Shown one piece after another: positions 11,795 to 24,087 of a DNA stretch of 64,000 nt; position 1 is the stretch's first letter; each line of letters opens with the position of its first letter. A program made the position numbers and the translations under genes. The stretch is from Sarocladium kiliense. Taxonomy: Eukaryota > Ascomycota > Sordariomycetes > Hypocreales > Sarocladiaceae. The notes beneath the pieces are model-generated. The model ran no database searches. It saw only the letters and a list, made by a program, of their open reading frames with translations, and was not told the origin of the DNA. The stretch covers positions 1,302,001-1,366,000 of the forward strand of contig JAUZTG010000041.1 of assembly GCA_030734395.1 (NCBI GenBank), given 5' to 3'.

Positions 11795-13419
11795 GGTGGG
11801 CGGTCTCGTCGAGTGGTCTCTCTGCTCACACGGCCTGGCTCAGGAGGTCGAGGAGGGGGGCTGCAGACAGGCTCTTGAGATGCCGGTTTCGATCCGCCGA
11901 TCCGCCGGGTAAACTGCACTGAAAGGTCAGTGTTTCGCAGAAACAACGGTGACTCTAGATGCAGCTGTGGTGTCGTCTTCCGTAAAATGCAATATGCTGT
12001 TGGGAAGCGCAGGTCTGGCGTCTGGTTCAGGAGGAGTCGCAGACGAAAGGTGTTTGGCAGGCAACTGGAGTTGACAGGCAGTGCAGTGTCTGAGGAGCCC
12101 CCCGTTTTGAAACACGGTGGTGCTGAGAGCCTCTTTTCCTTGGAGGGGGGGTTCTGGCGGGGGTTGGGTACTTGGTGTTGCAGCAGTGAAAGCGTGTGAT
12201 TAGCATGTACCGACAGCCAGGGGTCGCCCTGGGCGGTGGAGCCAGGTTTGCCAGTTGTCCAGCGCTGGTGCGAGTAGCCACGCGATGGGCGAGGGGCGAG
12301 GCGGTCAGAGGAGTTCACGGCCGTGGCGGATTTGGGTTGAGCGTAAAGCTGCCACTACAGTAAAGGATATCGAGACGCGCATACCATCAGAGACCAGGAA
12401 CAATTTTTTTAATCCCACCTCCAAAGAATGCTTGTCCTCGGACGATAGGTCTTGGGAGCTCAAGGGCAGCGGCGTAGCTGTTCGAAGTACGGAGTAGAAG
12501 GGACGAAACTCAGTCAGGCGAGGTGCCTGGTCCAGTGGGGTTTAGCGGTCGACCTGCGCTAAAGTAGCCCCAGAGGCGCCCCGAACCGCAACCTAACGTA
12601 TCCCCTGCACCGCTATTGATCAAGGAGTTGATTGGAACTCGGAAGTGTGGACAATGGCCTGGTCTGTCACCGCCGACCTCCAATTGAGTTGGTGAGGTGC
12701 GCTGTTGGCCTGTTGGTCTGTGATCCCCTACCAACCCTACTCTCAGGTAGACATGCGACACAACAGAATGAGATGGTTGCAGAGGGCCAAAGGGTGTCGA
12801 CCAACAGAGCTATGTGACCCAACCACCAACGGTCACGTAGAGAAGGTTGGCTAGACCATCTTTGATCTGTGTTTGCTGTCTCTGATCATAAGGTAAGGAG
12901 TCGCAATAGACTTCAAATGACCCATCGAGTCGGTGAGCGCTTCTTAAGTAAAGGAAGGAGCCTGTCAGTCATATATCGTTATCGAGCATGAACAAGGATG
13001 TCTGAGGACCAAACCTTTGGTTCGGCATAGTGTTCATGCACATTGATGTGATTGCCACCTTTTCGAGAAGCTCCATCGAACATTCACAAGGCCATCACTC
13101 TGCTTGTATACTGGAAAAGGACCCATTCAACACCGTGTACTTTGTAACATCCTTCAAATACACAGATAAACGTCAATATACACCTTTCTTCTTATTTTCT
13201 GCGGCCTAATCTGGAAAGTTTTTGTACGCTTGACGCGTTGCTTGAGCCTGGCCCAATGCCGCCGCGGGTCTTATCGGGTCCGCTTGTTCCTTATCGCGCC
13301 TAATTTTTTCTAAAGGAGCTCCGACCGAATCCCGACACGCAAACGACAAACCACAGCATCAGTCTTGCGTCTCATCTCAACCCCGACTCTCTCCCTCGTC
13401 TACTGACGCTTGAGTTGTC
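11795..13419. promoter_or_regulatory. Divergent intergenic region of cot-1 and TIM54
   Basis: 1.6 kb containing the 5' leaders and promoters of both genes. On the cot-1 strand, an upstream ATG at 12206 opens a 59-codon frame that closes at 12027, ahead of the cot-1 start. On the same strand a different, longer frame overlaps the start of cot-1 but lacks an ATG at its head. The TIM54 side has a T-rich tract near 13301-13312 about 100 bp upstream of its start. No independent gene is supported. Confidence 0.45.
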
Positions 13420-14772
13420 ATGAGCGAACCCAATACACAGCCCCCGGCCGAAGTGCCGGCTGCGGCACCACCGAAGCCCCCGGTCAAGCCTCCTGTCCAG
13501 AACCCAGCCTTTCGCGCGATGGGCCTGCCGAAGCTACCCAGGAAACTCCCATCGCGCAACTGGATGATCTTCTGGGCCCTCACTGGCACGATTTCCTCGG
13601 CTATTATATATGACAAGCGCGAGAAGAACCGAGCAACTGCTAAATGGCGACGCGCCGTGGCGCCTCTGGCGGACGAGATCCTGCTGACTGCGACCCAGCT
13701 TCCGCGCAAGCTCACGATCTACCTCGAATCTCCTCCCGGCGACTCGTTACGCGTCGCTCAGGATCACTTTATCGAGTATGTCAAGCCCGTCTTGGCTGCT
13801 TCCGGACTCGACTGGGAGTTTGTGCAAGGCAGGCAGCAGGGCGATGTTCGTGCTGCTATTGCAGAGAAGATTAGGCTGTCCAGGAGAGTAACTGAACGCC
13901 CGGATGAGGAGCTCCCGCAAACAGACGAAGTGCTGTTGATGAAAATGAGGAAAAGGATGAATGTGCCGGAATATGAGGGTGCCAAGGGCGATATTGTCAT
14001 CGGCAGACACACGTGGAAGGAGTACATGCGTGGTCTCCACGAGGGCTGGCTGGGTCCCCTTGATCCTCCGGTCATTGAGAAGCCAGCACAACCAGAACTA
14101 ACAACCCCGGAAGCACCGATTGCAGACGGAGAAGCTCAAGAAGAAAAGAAGGAAGAGCCGAAGAAGGAGGAGCCGAAGCCTACACGACCGCCCCAGCCTG
14201 TCCCTTACAATACCCCCGAAGACTATCCGTCCGCCGTACTTCCTGCCCAAGTCCCGATCGAATTCTCTCCCTCGACTCAAATCCCGTTTCCACACCGTCT
14301 AGGCTTCCGCCATACATTCGTCCGTCTCGGCTGGTACCTGAACAGGCGCAAGCTTGCTGATGACATTGGCCGCGAAGTCGCCGCCGTTTGCTTTGCCGCA
14401 GCGCGCGAGTACCGCACCGTAGACGGTCAATACGAGCAACAGCTCGTTCTGCAACACGAGGAGCGGGACTGGCCGAAGAGCGTGTGGCAGGACGAGGTGC
14501 CGGAGAAGGACGACGAAGGCAACGATAAGCCACTTCCCGTGAAGGAAAAGATCTGGACATCGCCAATAGTGGTGGATGACCGGATCGCTCAACGCATGAA
14601 GAAGTTCGAGATTACTCCCGAGGATGAGGCGAAGGCATCGAAGGTCGTCGTGCCTGAGGAGGAGGTAGAGGGCTGGATCAAGGGAAGCCTGAGAGGCGCT
14701 TGGCGGTGGGGAGCTGCTTCGTTTTCTTCCAAGCCTAAGGGCCCCAATGTTGGCAACTTGGAGGATGATTAA
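13420..14772 (+). CDS. TIM54: Mitochondrial import inner membrane translocase subunit Tim54
   Basis: Subunit of the TIM22 complex, which inserts carrier proteins into the mitochondrial inner membrane. Single exon, 450 residues (yeast Tim54 is 478). The N-terminus is proline-rich, then comes the family core NPAFRAMGLPKLPRKLPSRNW and a membrane segment at about residues 48-63 (MIFWALTGTISSAIIY) followed by the basic YDKREKNRATAKWRR. The region RKLTIYLESPPGD is highly characteristic of Tim54. An acidic, lysine-rich low-complexity stretch (about 225-260) separates the N-terminal and C-terminal domains. The C-terminal domain has PFPHRLGFRHTF and WYLNRRKLADDIGREVA. Assignment is confident. Confidence 0.93.
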   Translation: MSEPNTQPPAEVPAAAPPKPPVKPPVQNPAFRAMGLPKLPRKLPSRNWMIFWALTGTISSAIIYDKREKNRATAKWRRAVAPLADEILLTATQLPRKLTIYLESPPGDSLRVAQDHFIEYVKPVLAASGLDWEFVQGRQQGDVRAAIAEKIRLSRRVTERPDEELPQTDEVLLMKMRKRMNVPEYEGAKGDIVIGRHTWKEYMRGLHEGWLGPLDPPVIEKPAQPELTTPEAPIADGEAQEEKKEEPKKEEPKPTRPPQPVPYNTPEDYPSAVLPAQVPIEFSPSTQIPFPHRLGFRHTFVRLGWYLNRRKLADDIGREVAAVCFAAAREYRTVDGQYEQQLVLQHEERDWPKSVWQDEVPEKDDEGNDKPLPVKEKIWTSPIVVDDRIAQRMKKFEITPEDEAKASKVVVPEEEVEGWIKGSLRGAWRWGAASFSSKPKGPNVGNLEDD

Positions 14773-15812
14773 AGGTTTTCATATGGGTTCAGGCATAGAT
14801 GGGGGACGCTGGTGTTTGGTGGATTGGCATGTTGTATAATAGCCTGTGTATCATAGGGAGAGGTGATACAGCCACTCTGTAACCAAAATGTACAATCACA
14901 TCCACATCTTCGTTCAAGACTTCTGTTTCATCATTCATAGCGCGGACATGGCGCACACTGCCTGCTTCTTTGGTACGACATTTGCAGGGGAACATGTCTT
15001 GATGCAAGTCAAGCCAGATATGCTTTAGGGTAAGGTGAAGTAGGTACCTGGATAGCTGCAAGACACCGAACCCTGCTATACAGTTGCATACCGGCGGCAA
15101 ATGCACCAAGTCTATTGGACACTGAGCCAATGCGTGTATGCACAAGCGAGATCTGGACAGTGGATACTTTGCCGGGGAACATCTTATCTAGTTGTGGGCG
15201 GTGTACAGCAGTTGAGAGGCTGCATCTGGATTGAGACGATACCGGATGGCAGGATTGACATAGTATATATCTACCTACCATGTACAAGATCAACGTCAAC
15301 ATGGTAAGCCTTGTCCTCAGCTACATCTGTGTCTCTTCTATAATTAGGAATAAGGTAATGTACCCTGAATCACCCCGCCCTGGTGGATGAAGGTCTGTGG
15401 GGTTCACCACTTGCACAATCCGACCTCGAGAGCGGGGCATGAGCGCCGTCCCTGCAGCTGTCACCTCACACCGTCGCCTGCGCCTCTTCGCTGGTCAACC
15501 TGCAAGTTTTCTTTGCTGTTTTCCTGCAGACTCTGTCGTCCCGTCCGCTGTTGGCCCGTCCCTCCCAAACAATCGTTTTTTTCGACTATCTGCACGTTCC
15601 GAATTGAAAAAGGGTCTCCCCTCCCTCTCTGACCGCCGACTACCATCGGACGGGTCTCGCCACCCTGGGCTGCCCCTCCTTTGACCTTGGGTGGTGCTGT
15701 TCACTGTTTCAACGACCCGAGCAGTGTGTGTCGCGGTGAAACTTCTGTTGGGTGCTGCGGATCTTCTTGTCTCTGTCACGGGTGTTTCTGAAACTGAGTT
15801 GGGAAGACGACC
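14773..15812. other. Spacer between TIM54 and the N-terminal amidase gene
   Basis: About 1 kb between two genes on the same strand. It should carry the TIM54 3' end and the amidase promoter. No supported frame or repeat was seen. Confidence 0.45.
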
Positions 15813-17935
15813 ATGAGAATCGCATGTCTTCAATTTGCGCCTCAGGTGGGGGACATCGACAACAACCTCAACAGAGCCGACTCGATCCTCAGTCGCGTAG
15901 ACCCCAAACATCTTGACCTCTTGGTGCTGCCGGAGTTGGCCTTTACTGGTAAGCAAATTATCCTATTCTTGTCTTGACAATCGGACGCGCATGTCAGCTT
16001 CGTGCTGCTTTCCCGAGAACCAATGGCAGCTGACATACTTCGAAATAGGCTATAACTTCAAGTCACTGCAGCAGATCGCCCCCTTTCTCGAACCTCCAGG
16101 GTCCGGTATCAGCTCATTATGGGCCCGGACCACGGCACTCAAGCATGAGTGCACCGTTCTTGCAGGCTATCCAGAGAAGGTAGACCCGGCTTTGAAATGG
16201 CCTACGGATCCAGAGTATTACAATGCCGCCATCGTGGTAAGCCCAGATGGCGAGACCACTGCCAATTATCGCAAAAGTCATCTCTATTACACAGATGAGA
16301 CCTGGGCGTTGGAAGGCGAGGGTTTCTTCGCCGGTCGACTGCCAGGACTGGGGAAGACGGCCATTGGCATCTGCATGGACATCAAGTAAGTATCGTAGAG
16401 GAGGGGATGGAAGAAGCCAGTGCATGGATGCTGACGGGCCAAGTCCATACAAATTTCAGGTGCCCTGGCAAAATTTCGAATTCGCCTACCACGTCCTCGA
16501 TAACAACGTGCGACTCGTTATTGTGTCAATGGCGTGGATTACTCAAGAGGAGCCTCAGATCTATACGCAAACCCCCGACGAACCGGATATGGATACTTTG
16601 ACCTATTGGCTCGCTCGGCTCGATCCGGTAATCCGCGCCGAACCAGATCACGAGATTATCGTCGTTTTCGCGAATCGTTGCGGGCAGGAAGATGGAGCGA
16701 CGTATGCCGGTACCAGCGCGGTTGTTGGGATCAAGGGCACCGATGTCAAAGTTTACGGCATCCTTGGCCGAGGGCAAAAGGACTTATTGGTTGTTGATAC
16801 AGACGACCCTCCTTACGCAAAGCTTGTCTTTCGACCTACTGAAAAGGCTTCGGCAGAGGACGAGGAGCCGACATCCCCAGGTGCGAGCAGTCCGTCTGGG
16901 CCCGCTAGTGATAGCGCATCAGAGAGAGGTCGGGATGCCCCCGACGATATATCCAGAAACCAGGATGCCCCGAATCCAGCACCTGCTCACGTACAGAATG
17001 GGGATTCGCTCCAGTACCGTAGCACAATCACATCCCCGCCGATACGTCAAGCAATTACGGTCACCGAGAAACCAGACCGGAGATCAAACTTGGTCGAATT
17101 CAGCCCCATGGAAGACGGCCAGGGCTTTTTCGACGAGAAGCGCAGCCCGATCACGCCAACGTACGAGGAGCAATACTGGTGGCCCTCGCCTTTAAGCCGG
17201 TCGGCCCATCGAAGGTACCATTCGACGTCCTCATTGGGACTTGTGAGCGGTTCATCTCGCAGACGGCGTGTCAAGGCTCTGCAGTATAGGAGCAGTGTAG
17301 GATCGCCTCTCTCGGATAAGACGGCTACAAGACGGACAGAAAAATGGGTTAGTACGTCTTCGATACCCATTCACGAGTATGGCGGACATGGGGGTACGGT
17401 ATCACGAGATGCGCTGTCGATGATGGAAGCAGCACAGCATGATATTCAAAGCCCACCTTCGACGGAGTACTTGTTGGATGAGTTCCTCAAACCTTCTACT
17501 CAAGGTTTCAGTGCTCTGTCCATTAGCGACAGGCAACACTCGTCAAGAAATAACGAAGACTCCCACACGTCTCGTACTCGCAACGGTTTGAAGGAGTCTT
17601 GTCAGCGAAGCAGAGAGTCAACATACAAACCTTATCCGGCACGACTGAACGAGACAGTGGCTGAAACGCACAGTGACATGATGAACAGCAAGCAAGCTGA
17701 GCACCACGACGTTGAGGCCTGGCTGTCCCAAACAGGGAACTCTTCAGGGCATATAGCCAAGCAAGTCAAGCAATCAAGTTCATCAGGCTTAAAGAAGACA
17801 AAAGTGCGCAAAGAACGCCCTTCGTACATTAACGATTGGGACGAACCGAGATCTTACTCGCCAATGGAGTTCCGGACACCACGTGCCATGACGTTTGAGG
17901 AAATTGGAGCGCTGACGGCGCCAGTATCGACATGA
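15813..17935 (+). CDS. NTA1: Protein N-terminal amidase, nitrilase superfamily, with long C-terminal extension
   Basis: Nta1 deamidates N-terminal Asn and Gln, feeding proteins into the Arg/N-degron pathway. Exons 15813-15948, 16049-16385 and 16444-17935, 654 residues. Intron 1 joins LPELAFTG to YNFKS. Intron 2 (58 nt) joins GICMDI to NPYKFQ, with acceptor AAG and a CTGAC branch. The nitrilase catalytic triad is visible: Glu41 (LPELAFTGY), Lys121 (YRKSHLYYTDE) and Cys154 (GICMDINPY). The hydrolase domain ends near residue 290. The remaining ~360 residues are Ser/Pro-rich, charged and probably disordered, with no domain I recognise. Fungal Nta1 proteins vary in tail length, so the extension alone does not argue against function. 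A role in N-degron processing is inferred from the family. Confidence 0.88.
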
Positions 17936-19897
17936 ATGTAGATATGATTGGGTCTATCGGACATGATGAACGAACGCTTGATATTTTGAGATTTTGGAGT
18001 ACGGGATAGGAGATCTGCAAGACATGTATCTTGGCGCCCGGCAGGACATTGATCACGGAAAAGGAGGTCATGATACTGCGCTGTTTAATATCGGCTGGGG
18101 TAGCCAGTGGTTAAGATATGGTTTGGCGCCCGGGGAAACGGTTAAAAGGGGGAAATGCTTGCTAGAACGTCTACTGTATGCAATGAGAGCAACTTATCGG
18201 CGCGAGCCGGCGATTAAACCTAACCTCCACGAAGCTGCCAAGGGCGCCAGGGACAAGAGAACGGAAGAGGGTGTGGTTGTCATCATGCAGGTGGGATGCT
18301 GTTGGTGGCGTCGATAGAAGGGTTACTGTGCATCAAGCCGGGCGCTTCGACAGCGAAACCCAAGGAGAGTGAAGGGCTTGGATGCTAGAGTGGTGAATGT
18401 ATGTTATGCCAGTCACTGTATCAGACTATAGGGTGCATGTTTCTGGAGGCTGCAGATGATGGGATGTGATGCTTTCAGCATGTGGATGACAGTGACATGC
18501 TTGCATCAGGTCGCGTCATCGGTGGCCAGCGGTTTAGGGTTGAGAAACACATCGGATTGGGCGATGTACTTGGCCGTTGCAACAGGCCAGAGAACAAAGG
18601 ACTTCAGCATTATCAAGAAGTGTGTGCCCTCTCTAAGGTCGGCTGGACGGGGAGCTATCGATGATTGGTGTCTGCGAGAGCCTGCGTGTGGGTGTTAAGA
18701 AAGGCTTGACGATCTTTCGACATCAAGTCCTCTTGAACCAACAACACCGCTGTCCGTTCCTGGACTTGGACCCGAGCTGGATGGTCCTGAGTCGCTTGAT
18801 GTTGGAGGCCCCGGTCCAGGCCGAGGACTTGGAGGCAGCCACTTGAGCTAATTACCGTAGCTCGAGGAAGGGCATGAGGTCGCAGGCGAGTCGACCACCA
18901 CCACCACCAGCTCAATCTCTCACCCTATGTCTCCATCGTTCTCTCCTGGTCTGGCAGGGTGCCCGCCCATCTGATCATCCATCAGTGGGGACAAGAAGGA
19001 GGAGGGGCTCGACCACACCAGGCCAGTACGTGGCAGACTTCTTGTTGGTTCATTCCCAACCCCCGCCCGGTAGATGGACAAGACCACCGCCAATCCCTGC
19101 TCGACGACAAAGACAGGGCCCAGCCTCCTCCCAATCACAGGGCGGGGACCCCGATTCTGCGATGTGCCCCCAGTGTGAAGACGACAGGGGTTCGTGCATA
19201 CCGGCGGCCCGAGGCCGTCTCTGACTGGCTGAGAGGTCTTGACCAAGTTGAAGAGTGCTGCATGCTTGATTGTTTGTCCCGTGGCGTGGCGTCGTGCTGG
19301 TCGGCCAGTGGTGGTTCTCTATCTCTCTCGTGAGTCGTCCTGTCTCGGATGCCCTGCTCTCTGTCTCCTCCCGTCAGTATGTCGCATCGCTTCTGTAGCT
19401 GCTGCTGGGGTGGCTGCAGATCCGGGTGAACCAATATCACACCAAACCAGCGCAGTGACAATGTTCCCTCGGCGGGCGACTCGCGCTGTATCTACGCCGT
19501 TATTCGCCTCCGTCACCTCCTCATCTTGCCCATGCATCCTGTTCCCGCCGTGAAAGCTTCCCCGTCATCTCCTCCCCCATCGCTTCCACCGCCAGTCACA
19601 TTGTAATCACACGAACCCGTCACAGCTACCGCGCTTGTGTTTGCGGCCGTGAGAGCAAGCCATATATCAGGCATTTGCGCGACCCAGTATTTGTGGATTG
19701 GCATATTGGATTGTGCTCTTCTTCCAGTCTGCGACTTGGTGGTGTATTTGCGACAACAAGGTCATGTAGCACTGGCTGGTCCAGAGCTCTCCCAAAACTG
19801 TCCCTTTGCGAAACACAACCGTCATTCACACGATATTACCAACTATTCGACTGCCTGCAAAAATCAAATCGCGGGTTTTCTTCCAACCTCCGTCGCA
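17936..19897. other. Spacer with no supported gene
   Basis: Nearly 2 kb between genes on the same strand. The only longer open frames (about 100 codons near 18874-19461, on both strands) overlap each other antisense and resemble nothing known. The last part is the promoter of the membrane protein gene that follows. Confidence 0.45.
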
Positions 19898-21392
19898 ATG
19901 TTGACGACAGCGGCTCTCGCGCTCATTGCCCTGGCCCTGCCAGCGGTGCGCGCCCTCAAAGTCGCTCCAGGATCACATTGCGAGCCCGTCTGCGGCAATG
20001 TCCTCGACTCGACATCCCCCGACGACATCGTCTGCAAACAGGACCAGTATGATACGACTGATGCCGGCAAAATGTTCGAGGCATGTCTGTCTTGCATGTC
20101 GACAAGTGTCTATACAGACGACGGCAACGACACCGACACTCAGTGGATGCTGTGTATGTTTCACGGGCTCTGGAAAACTCATCCGTTGCTGACCTCAATC
20201 TAATGACAGACAATCTGCGATACGCACTCTCATACTGCGTCTTCGGCTACCCCAAGCACGACGTTGTGAGCACGCCTTGTATGACCAGTGAGGGCTGTGG
20301 TCATTACGAAGATGCCATCACGTACAAGAACCTATCGACGGACACCGCCGCTTACGAGTACTGCAATGCCTGGCCTGGAGATCAGACCTTCAGGATCGAT
20401 CGTTGCCAGGAGTGTTTGCACGTCGATGGCAATGAGTACATGGCCAACTGTCAGTCAACCACTTATCCCGGCCACCCCTTCACGGCGTGAAGGCCCGTTT
20501 CAGCGGCCACCCTACCAGTAATGAAACTAACAGTCCACTCGTAGATATTATTGCCCTTCAGGCTGGCTGCGAGCAGAAGCCCGCCCCTGGCCTGATGATT
20601 GGCCTCGATGGAAACATCTTCGAGGACAAGATGGTCAACGCCACAGCGGCCTCCCCAACTGCCTCCGTCGACCCATCCTGGTTCGACGACGGTCCCCTCA
20701 CTCTCCCCATCAAGGTCGCCATCGGAGCTGCTGGCGTCGTCGTACTGCTCTTCCTCGCCGGTGCCTGCATTATTTGGAACGGCCGTCGTCGCCGGAGAGC
20801 ATTCCTCCGCAAAATCGAAAGCCGCAACAGCAAGATGGCAGGCTGGCCGTCACCCCAGCAGACGCAGCAAATGAAGAGTTTCCCGTTCCCGCAGAATGCT
20901 GGAGCGACTCGACCAGAGACGCATGATACGCCACTCAGCCAGCGCCCGCTTGTTCGTGCTGGATGGGATGATTCCCCGATGACGGCGGGGACTGAAGAAA
21001 AGCCCTTCCCGCGATATTTCTCGCCTTACTCCTCGCAATACAACAGTCCTGTCAGTGCACATGATACGCCTGGACCACAGTGGCAGCAGATGCCAGCACC
21101 GCAGAATATCGGCGTCGCCCTGGGAGGTGATGACTCGAGCGGTCGATGGTCACCACCATCGCCAGAAGGGAATGACACACCCGAGTCATATGAGATGCAT
21201 CAAGTTGACAGTGCAAGTCATAATCATCAGCAACCGCAACAGCAAAACATTCAGCAACACTCCCAGCATCAACACCCACAGCATCCGCAGCCGCCCATGC
21301 TAGCTCATCCAGGTTATGGGAGGTCGAGCGAGAGTCCACCGCGGCGGTACGGGCTCAACGAGCACGAAGCTACTAGCGGAAGGGCTTTCTGA
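19898..21392 (+). CDS. Single-pass membrane protein of the fungal 'LPXTG-domain' family, copy A
   Basis: Function unknown. Exons 19898-20153, 20210-20449 and 20545-21392, 447 residues. A signal peptide (about 1-20, ending AVRA) is followed by a cysteine-rich ectodomain with the family landmarks LKVAPGSHCEPVC, DDIVC, AGKMFEACLSC, WMLYNLRYALSYCVFG, CMTSEGCG and IIALQAGCEQKPAPG. One membrane helix lies at about 221-243 and is followed at once by RRRRR, giving an outside-N, inside-C topology. The cytoplasmic tail is Gln/Pro/His-rich. Ascomycete relatives are usually annotated 'LPXTG-motif cell wall anchor domain protein', a label borrowed from bacteria; I see no true sortase signal. A diverged paralogue with the same two intron positions lies at 35015-36579. 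A role at the cell surface is inferred from topology only. Confidence 0.85.
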
Positions 21393-21987
21393 TCGGATCA
21401 ATGAGAAAGCGAGTGTTTATTTGTGCATTTCATCTCGTACAAAAGGGATTTGAAGGTCAATGCGAGCGCGCTTCAGGCCTCGCCTAGCATGGAGTTTTGG
21501 GTGTTTGAAAGATACCGATTTTTTGATAGTAGCGGGCCGGAAGGGTCCTAATACCCTCATTTACTACTGAAATACAGTATCATATGGATTGTTCAATCCC
21601 CTGCCCGTTTCCCTGCAATGACCAGGCTTTCATCTGTGCTGTTTCGCGGTGAGGAAAAAGTGTGGCTAGTGAATGTGGCTTGACAACAGAGAGAACGAAA
21701 TAGGACTAGCGCGGGTATGCACTAGCCACACTTGGAAGCTCCTGCCACCCCACAGAGCAAAAGTTGGCTCCAAGAAAAAAAAGTCTTTTCCTTCCAGAGA
21801 AGTTGCAAGCAAAGCAAAGCAAGCAAGCATCTCGGGTCGCAGCTGCTATAGCAAACTTGTCCGCACATTCCACCTCCGTTGCCCGTCAAGACTCGGCTGC
21901 GATACTAAAACCCCGATACATCAAGAACAGCAAAGTTTTGCTGAGGATTTTCTCCTGTTGCACAGGAAGATCACAATTCGCGACACG
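21393..21987. other. Spacer and CBF5 promoter/leader
   Basis: 595 bp between same-strand genes. A frame open toward the CBF5 start runs through the leader but is not conserved-looking. No repeat or RNA gene was recognised. Confidence 0.4.
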
Positions 21988-23671
21988 ATGGAGGTTGCGG
22001 TCACCAAGAAGTCCAAGGCGGACGACAGCCAGGACTATGCCATCAAGCCCCAGGCTGTGACGCCGTCAATTGACACCAGCACCTGGCCGCTTCTGCTCAA
22101 GAACTATGACAAGCGTGAGTACCAATTGATTGGTCTCGGATTTCGACAGGGGACGCGAGAGGGAAAGAGGCGACGAAGGATGAAACAACGGAAGCTGACT
22201 TCAATCGATTTTGCTAGTTCTCGTCCGCACCGGTCACTTCACCCCGATCCCCAATGGCAGCTCGCCTTTGAAGCGCGACCTCAAGTCGTACATCTCATCC
22301 GGTGTCATCAACCTTGACAAGCCCTCCAACCCCTCCAGTCACGAGGTCGTCGCCTGGGTGAAGCGTATTCTTCGGTACGTGTGCATTGAGGCTCGGCCTA
22401 TGCAGTCCTCAGCTTAGACATCCTTGCTAACCTATCATCCAGATGTGAGAAGACCGGCCACAGCGGAACACTCGACCCCAAGGTTACCGGCTGCCTGATC
22501 GTCTGTATCGACCGCGCCACTCGCCTCGTCAAGTCCCAGCAGGGTGCCGGAAAGGAGTACGTTTGCGTTATCCGCCTGCACGACAAGATCCCCGGCGGCC
22601 AGCCCGAGTTCGCCCGTGCCCTTGAGACCCTTACTGGTGCTCTCTTCCAGCGTCCCCCTCTGATCTCCGCCGTCAAGCGTCAGCTCCGTATCCGAACCAT
22701 CCACGAGAGCAAGCTCATTGAGTTTGACAACGACCGCCACCTCGGTGTCTTCTGGGTCAGCTGCGAGGCTGGAACCTACATTCGTACTCTCTGTGTCCAC
22801 CTTGGTCTTCTCCTTGGTGTTGGCGCTCACATGCAAGAGCTGCGTCGTGTGCGCTCAGGTGCTATGGACGAGAAGAAGCAGCTGGTTACTCTTCACGATG
22901 TGCTTGACGCCCAGTGGACGATGGACAACACCCGTGACGAGTCATATCTCCGAAAGGTTATTTCTCCCCTTGAGACTCTCCTGACTACCTACAAGCGTCT
23001 GGTCGTCAAGGACAGCGCTGTCAACGCTGTCTGCTACGGTGCTAAGCTCATGCTTCCCGGATTGTTGCGCTATGGTAAGCACATACATCTCCTACGCACT
23101 AAGGGGCCCCACCACTAACTTCATCACAGAGTCCGAGATTGAGCACCATGAGGAGGTCGTTCTCATGACCACCAAGGGCGAGGCTATTGCCCTTGGTATT
23201 GCCCAAATGTCTACTGTTGAGATGTCCACCTGCGACCACGGAGTTGTTGCCAAGGTCAAGCGCTGCATTATGGAGCGTGACCTGTACCCCCGCCGATGGG
23301 GTCTCGGACCTGTCGCCCTCGAGAAGAAGAAGATGAAGGCAGATGGCAAGCTTGACAAGTTCGGCCGACCCAACGACGCCACCCCTGCCAAGTGGACCTC
23401 CGAGTACAAGGACTTCTCCATGCCCGACGCCTCGGCCGCTGCCGCTGCAGCAGCTCCGGCCGTCAGAGTCGAGGAGACAACAGTGGAGACTAAGGTCGTT
23501 GCCGCACCTGCGACACCAGGCGATGATGGTGATAAGAAGAAGCGCAAGAAGCACGACGGCGAGACTCCAGATGAGAAGGCGGAGCGCAAGAGGAGAAAGG
23601 CTGAGAAGAAGGCCGCGAAGGCCGCTAAGAAGGCGGCCAAGGGCGAGGCAAGCGACGACGATAGCGATTGA
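21988..23671 (+). CDS. CBF5: H/ACA snoRNP pseudouridine synthase Cbf5 (dyskerin)
   Basis: Catalytic subunit of nucleolar H/ACA snoRNPs, converting uridines of rRNA and snRNA to pseudouridine. Exons 21988-22114, 22218-22374, 22443-23074 and 23130-23671, 485 residues. The three introns each restore conserved text: NYDK|LLVRTGH, RILR|CEKTGHSG and LRY|ESEIEHHEE. An N-terminal DKCLD-type segment is followed by the TruB domain, with catalytic Asp about 106 in HSGTLDPKVTG, GKEYVCVIRLH, and RPPLISAVKRQLR. The PUA domain lies near 270-350. The C-terminus is a lysine-rich KKE-type tail (KKKRKKHDGE, repeated KKAAK) ending in acidic residues, as in yeast Cbf5. The intron phases are unambiguous. I did not find a convincing snoRNA inside the introns. 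Confidence 0.97.
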
Positions 23672-24068
23672 GTGCGAAGGCCGAAAGTGGTGGGATCAGT
23701 GGAGGTCTCGGGCCTTTCCTAGGATACCATGGTGCTCGGGATTTTCGATGTCCGGGGATGGGTGTGATGCTTTGTTGTACCATACTCGAGAGATATTTTG
23801 GGGTTTCTTGTCACGAGGCGTTCAGGTTGTCTTGTTTTCAGCTCATATCGAGACAAAATTTTGGTCCTTACGTTCATCTTCATGATGTGTGGTCTAGGCT
23901 TGGTGAATGTGGCTTGGGCTAGTGGTTTGCGAGCCTCTAATGCGGCCGCTGCCCTCGATCTGTGCAGCTTCCTACGTAAACCGAGAGAGAGCGCTTCGAG
24001 ACGTGATGCCTCACGGGGACTGGCGCTGCGGATTGGCCTCGACTTGGTTGCCGCGTTCCAGTGCTAGT

Positions 24069-24087
24069 CCAGGGTTTTGAACCCTGG
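24069..24087. repeat. Small perfect inverted repeat
   Basis: CCAGGGTT and AACCCTGG pair perfectly around a TTG loop, about 400 bp after the CBF5 stop codon. It is too short to assign a function. A transcript hairpin is possible. Confidence 0.4.

Noticed and set aside
11533..12318. 261-codon open frame on the cot-1 strand overlapping the cot-1 start
   Set aside because: It begins at a GTG, not an ATG, and its Ser/Pro/Thr-rich text is the frame-shifted shadow of the Gln/Pro-rich cot-1 N-terminus and its leader.
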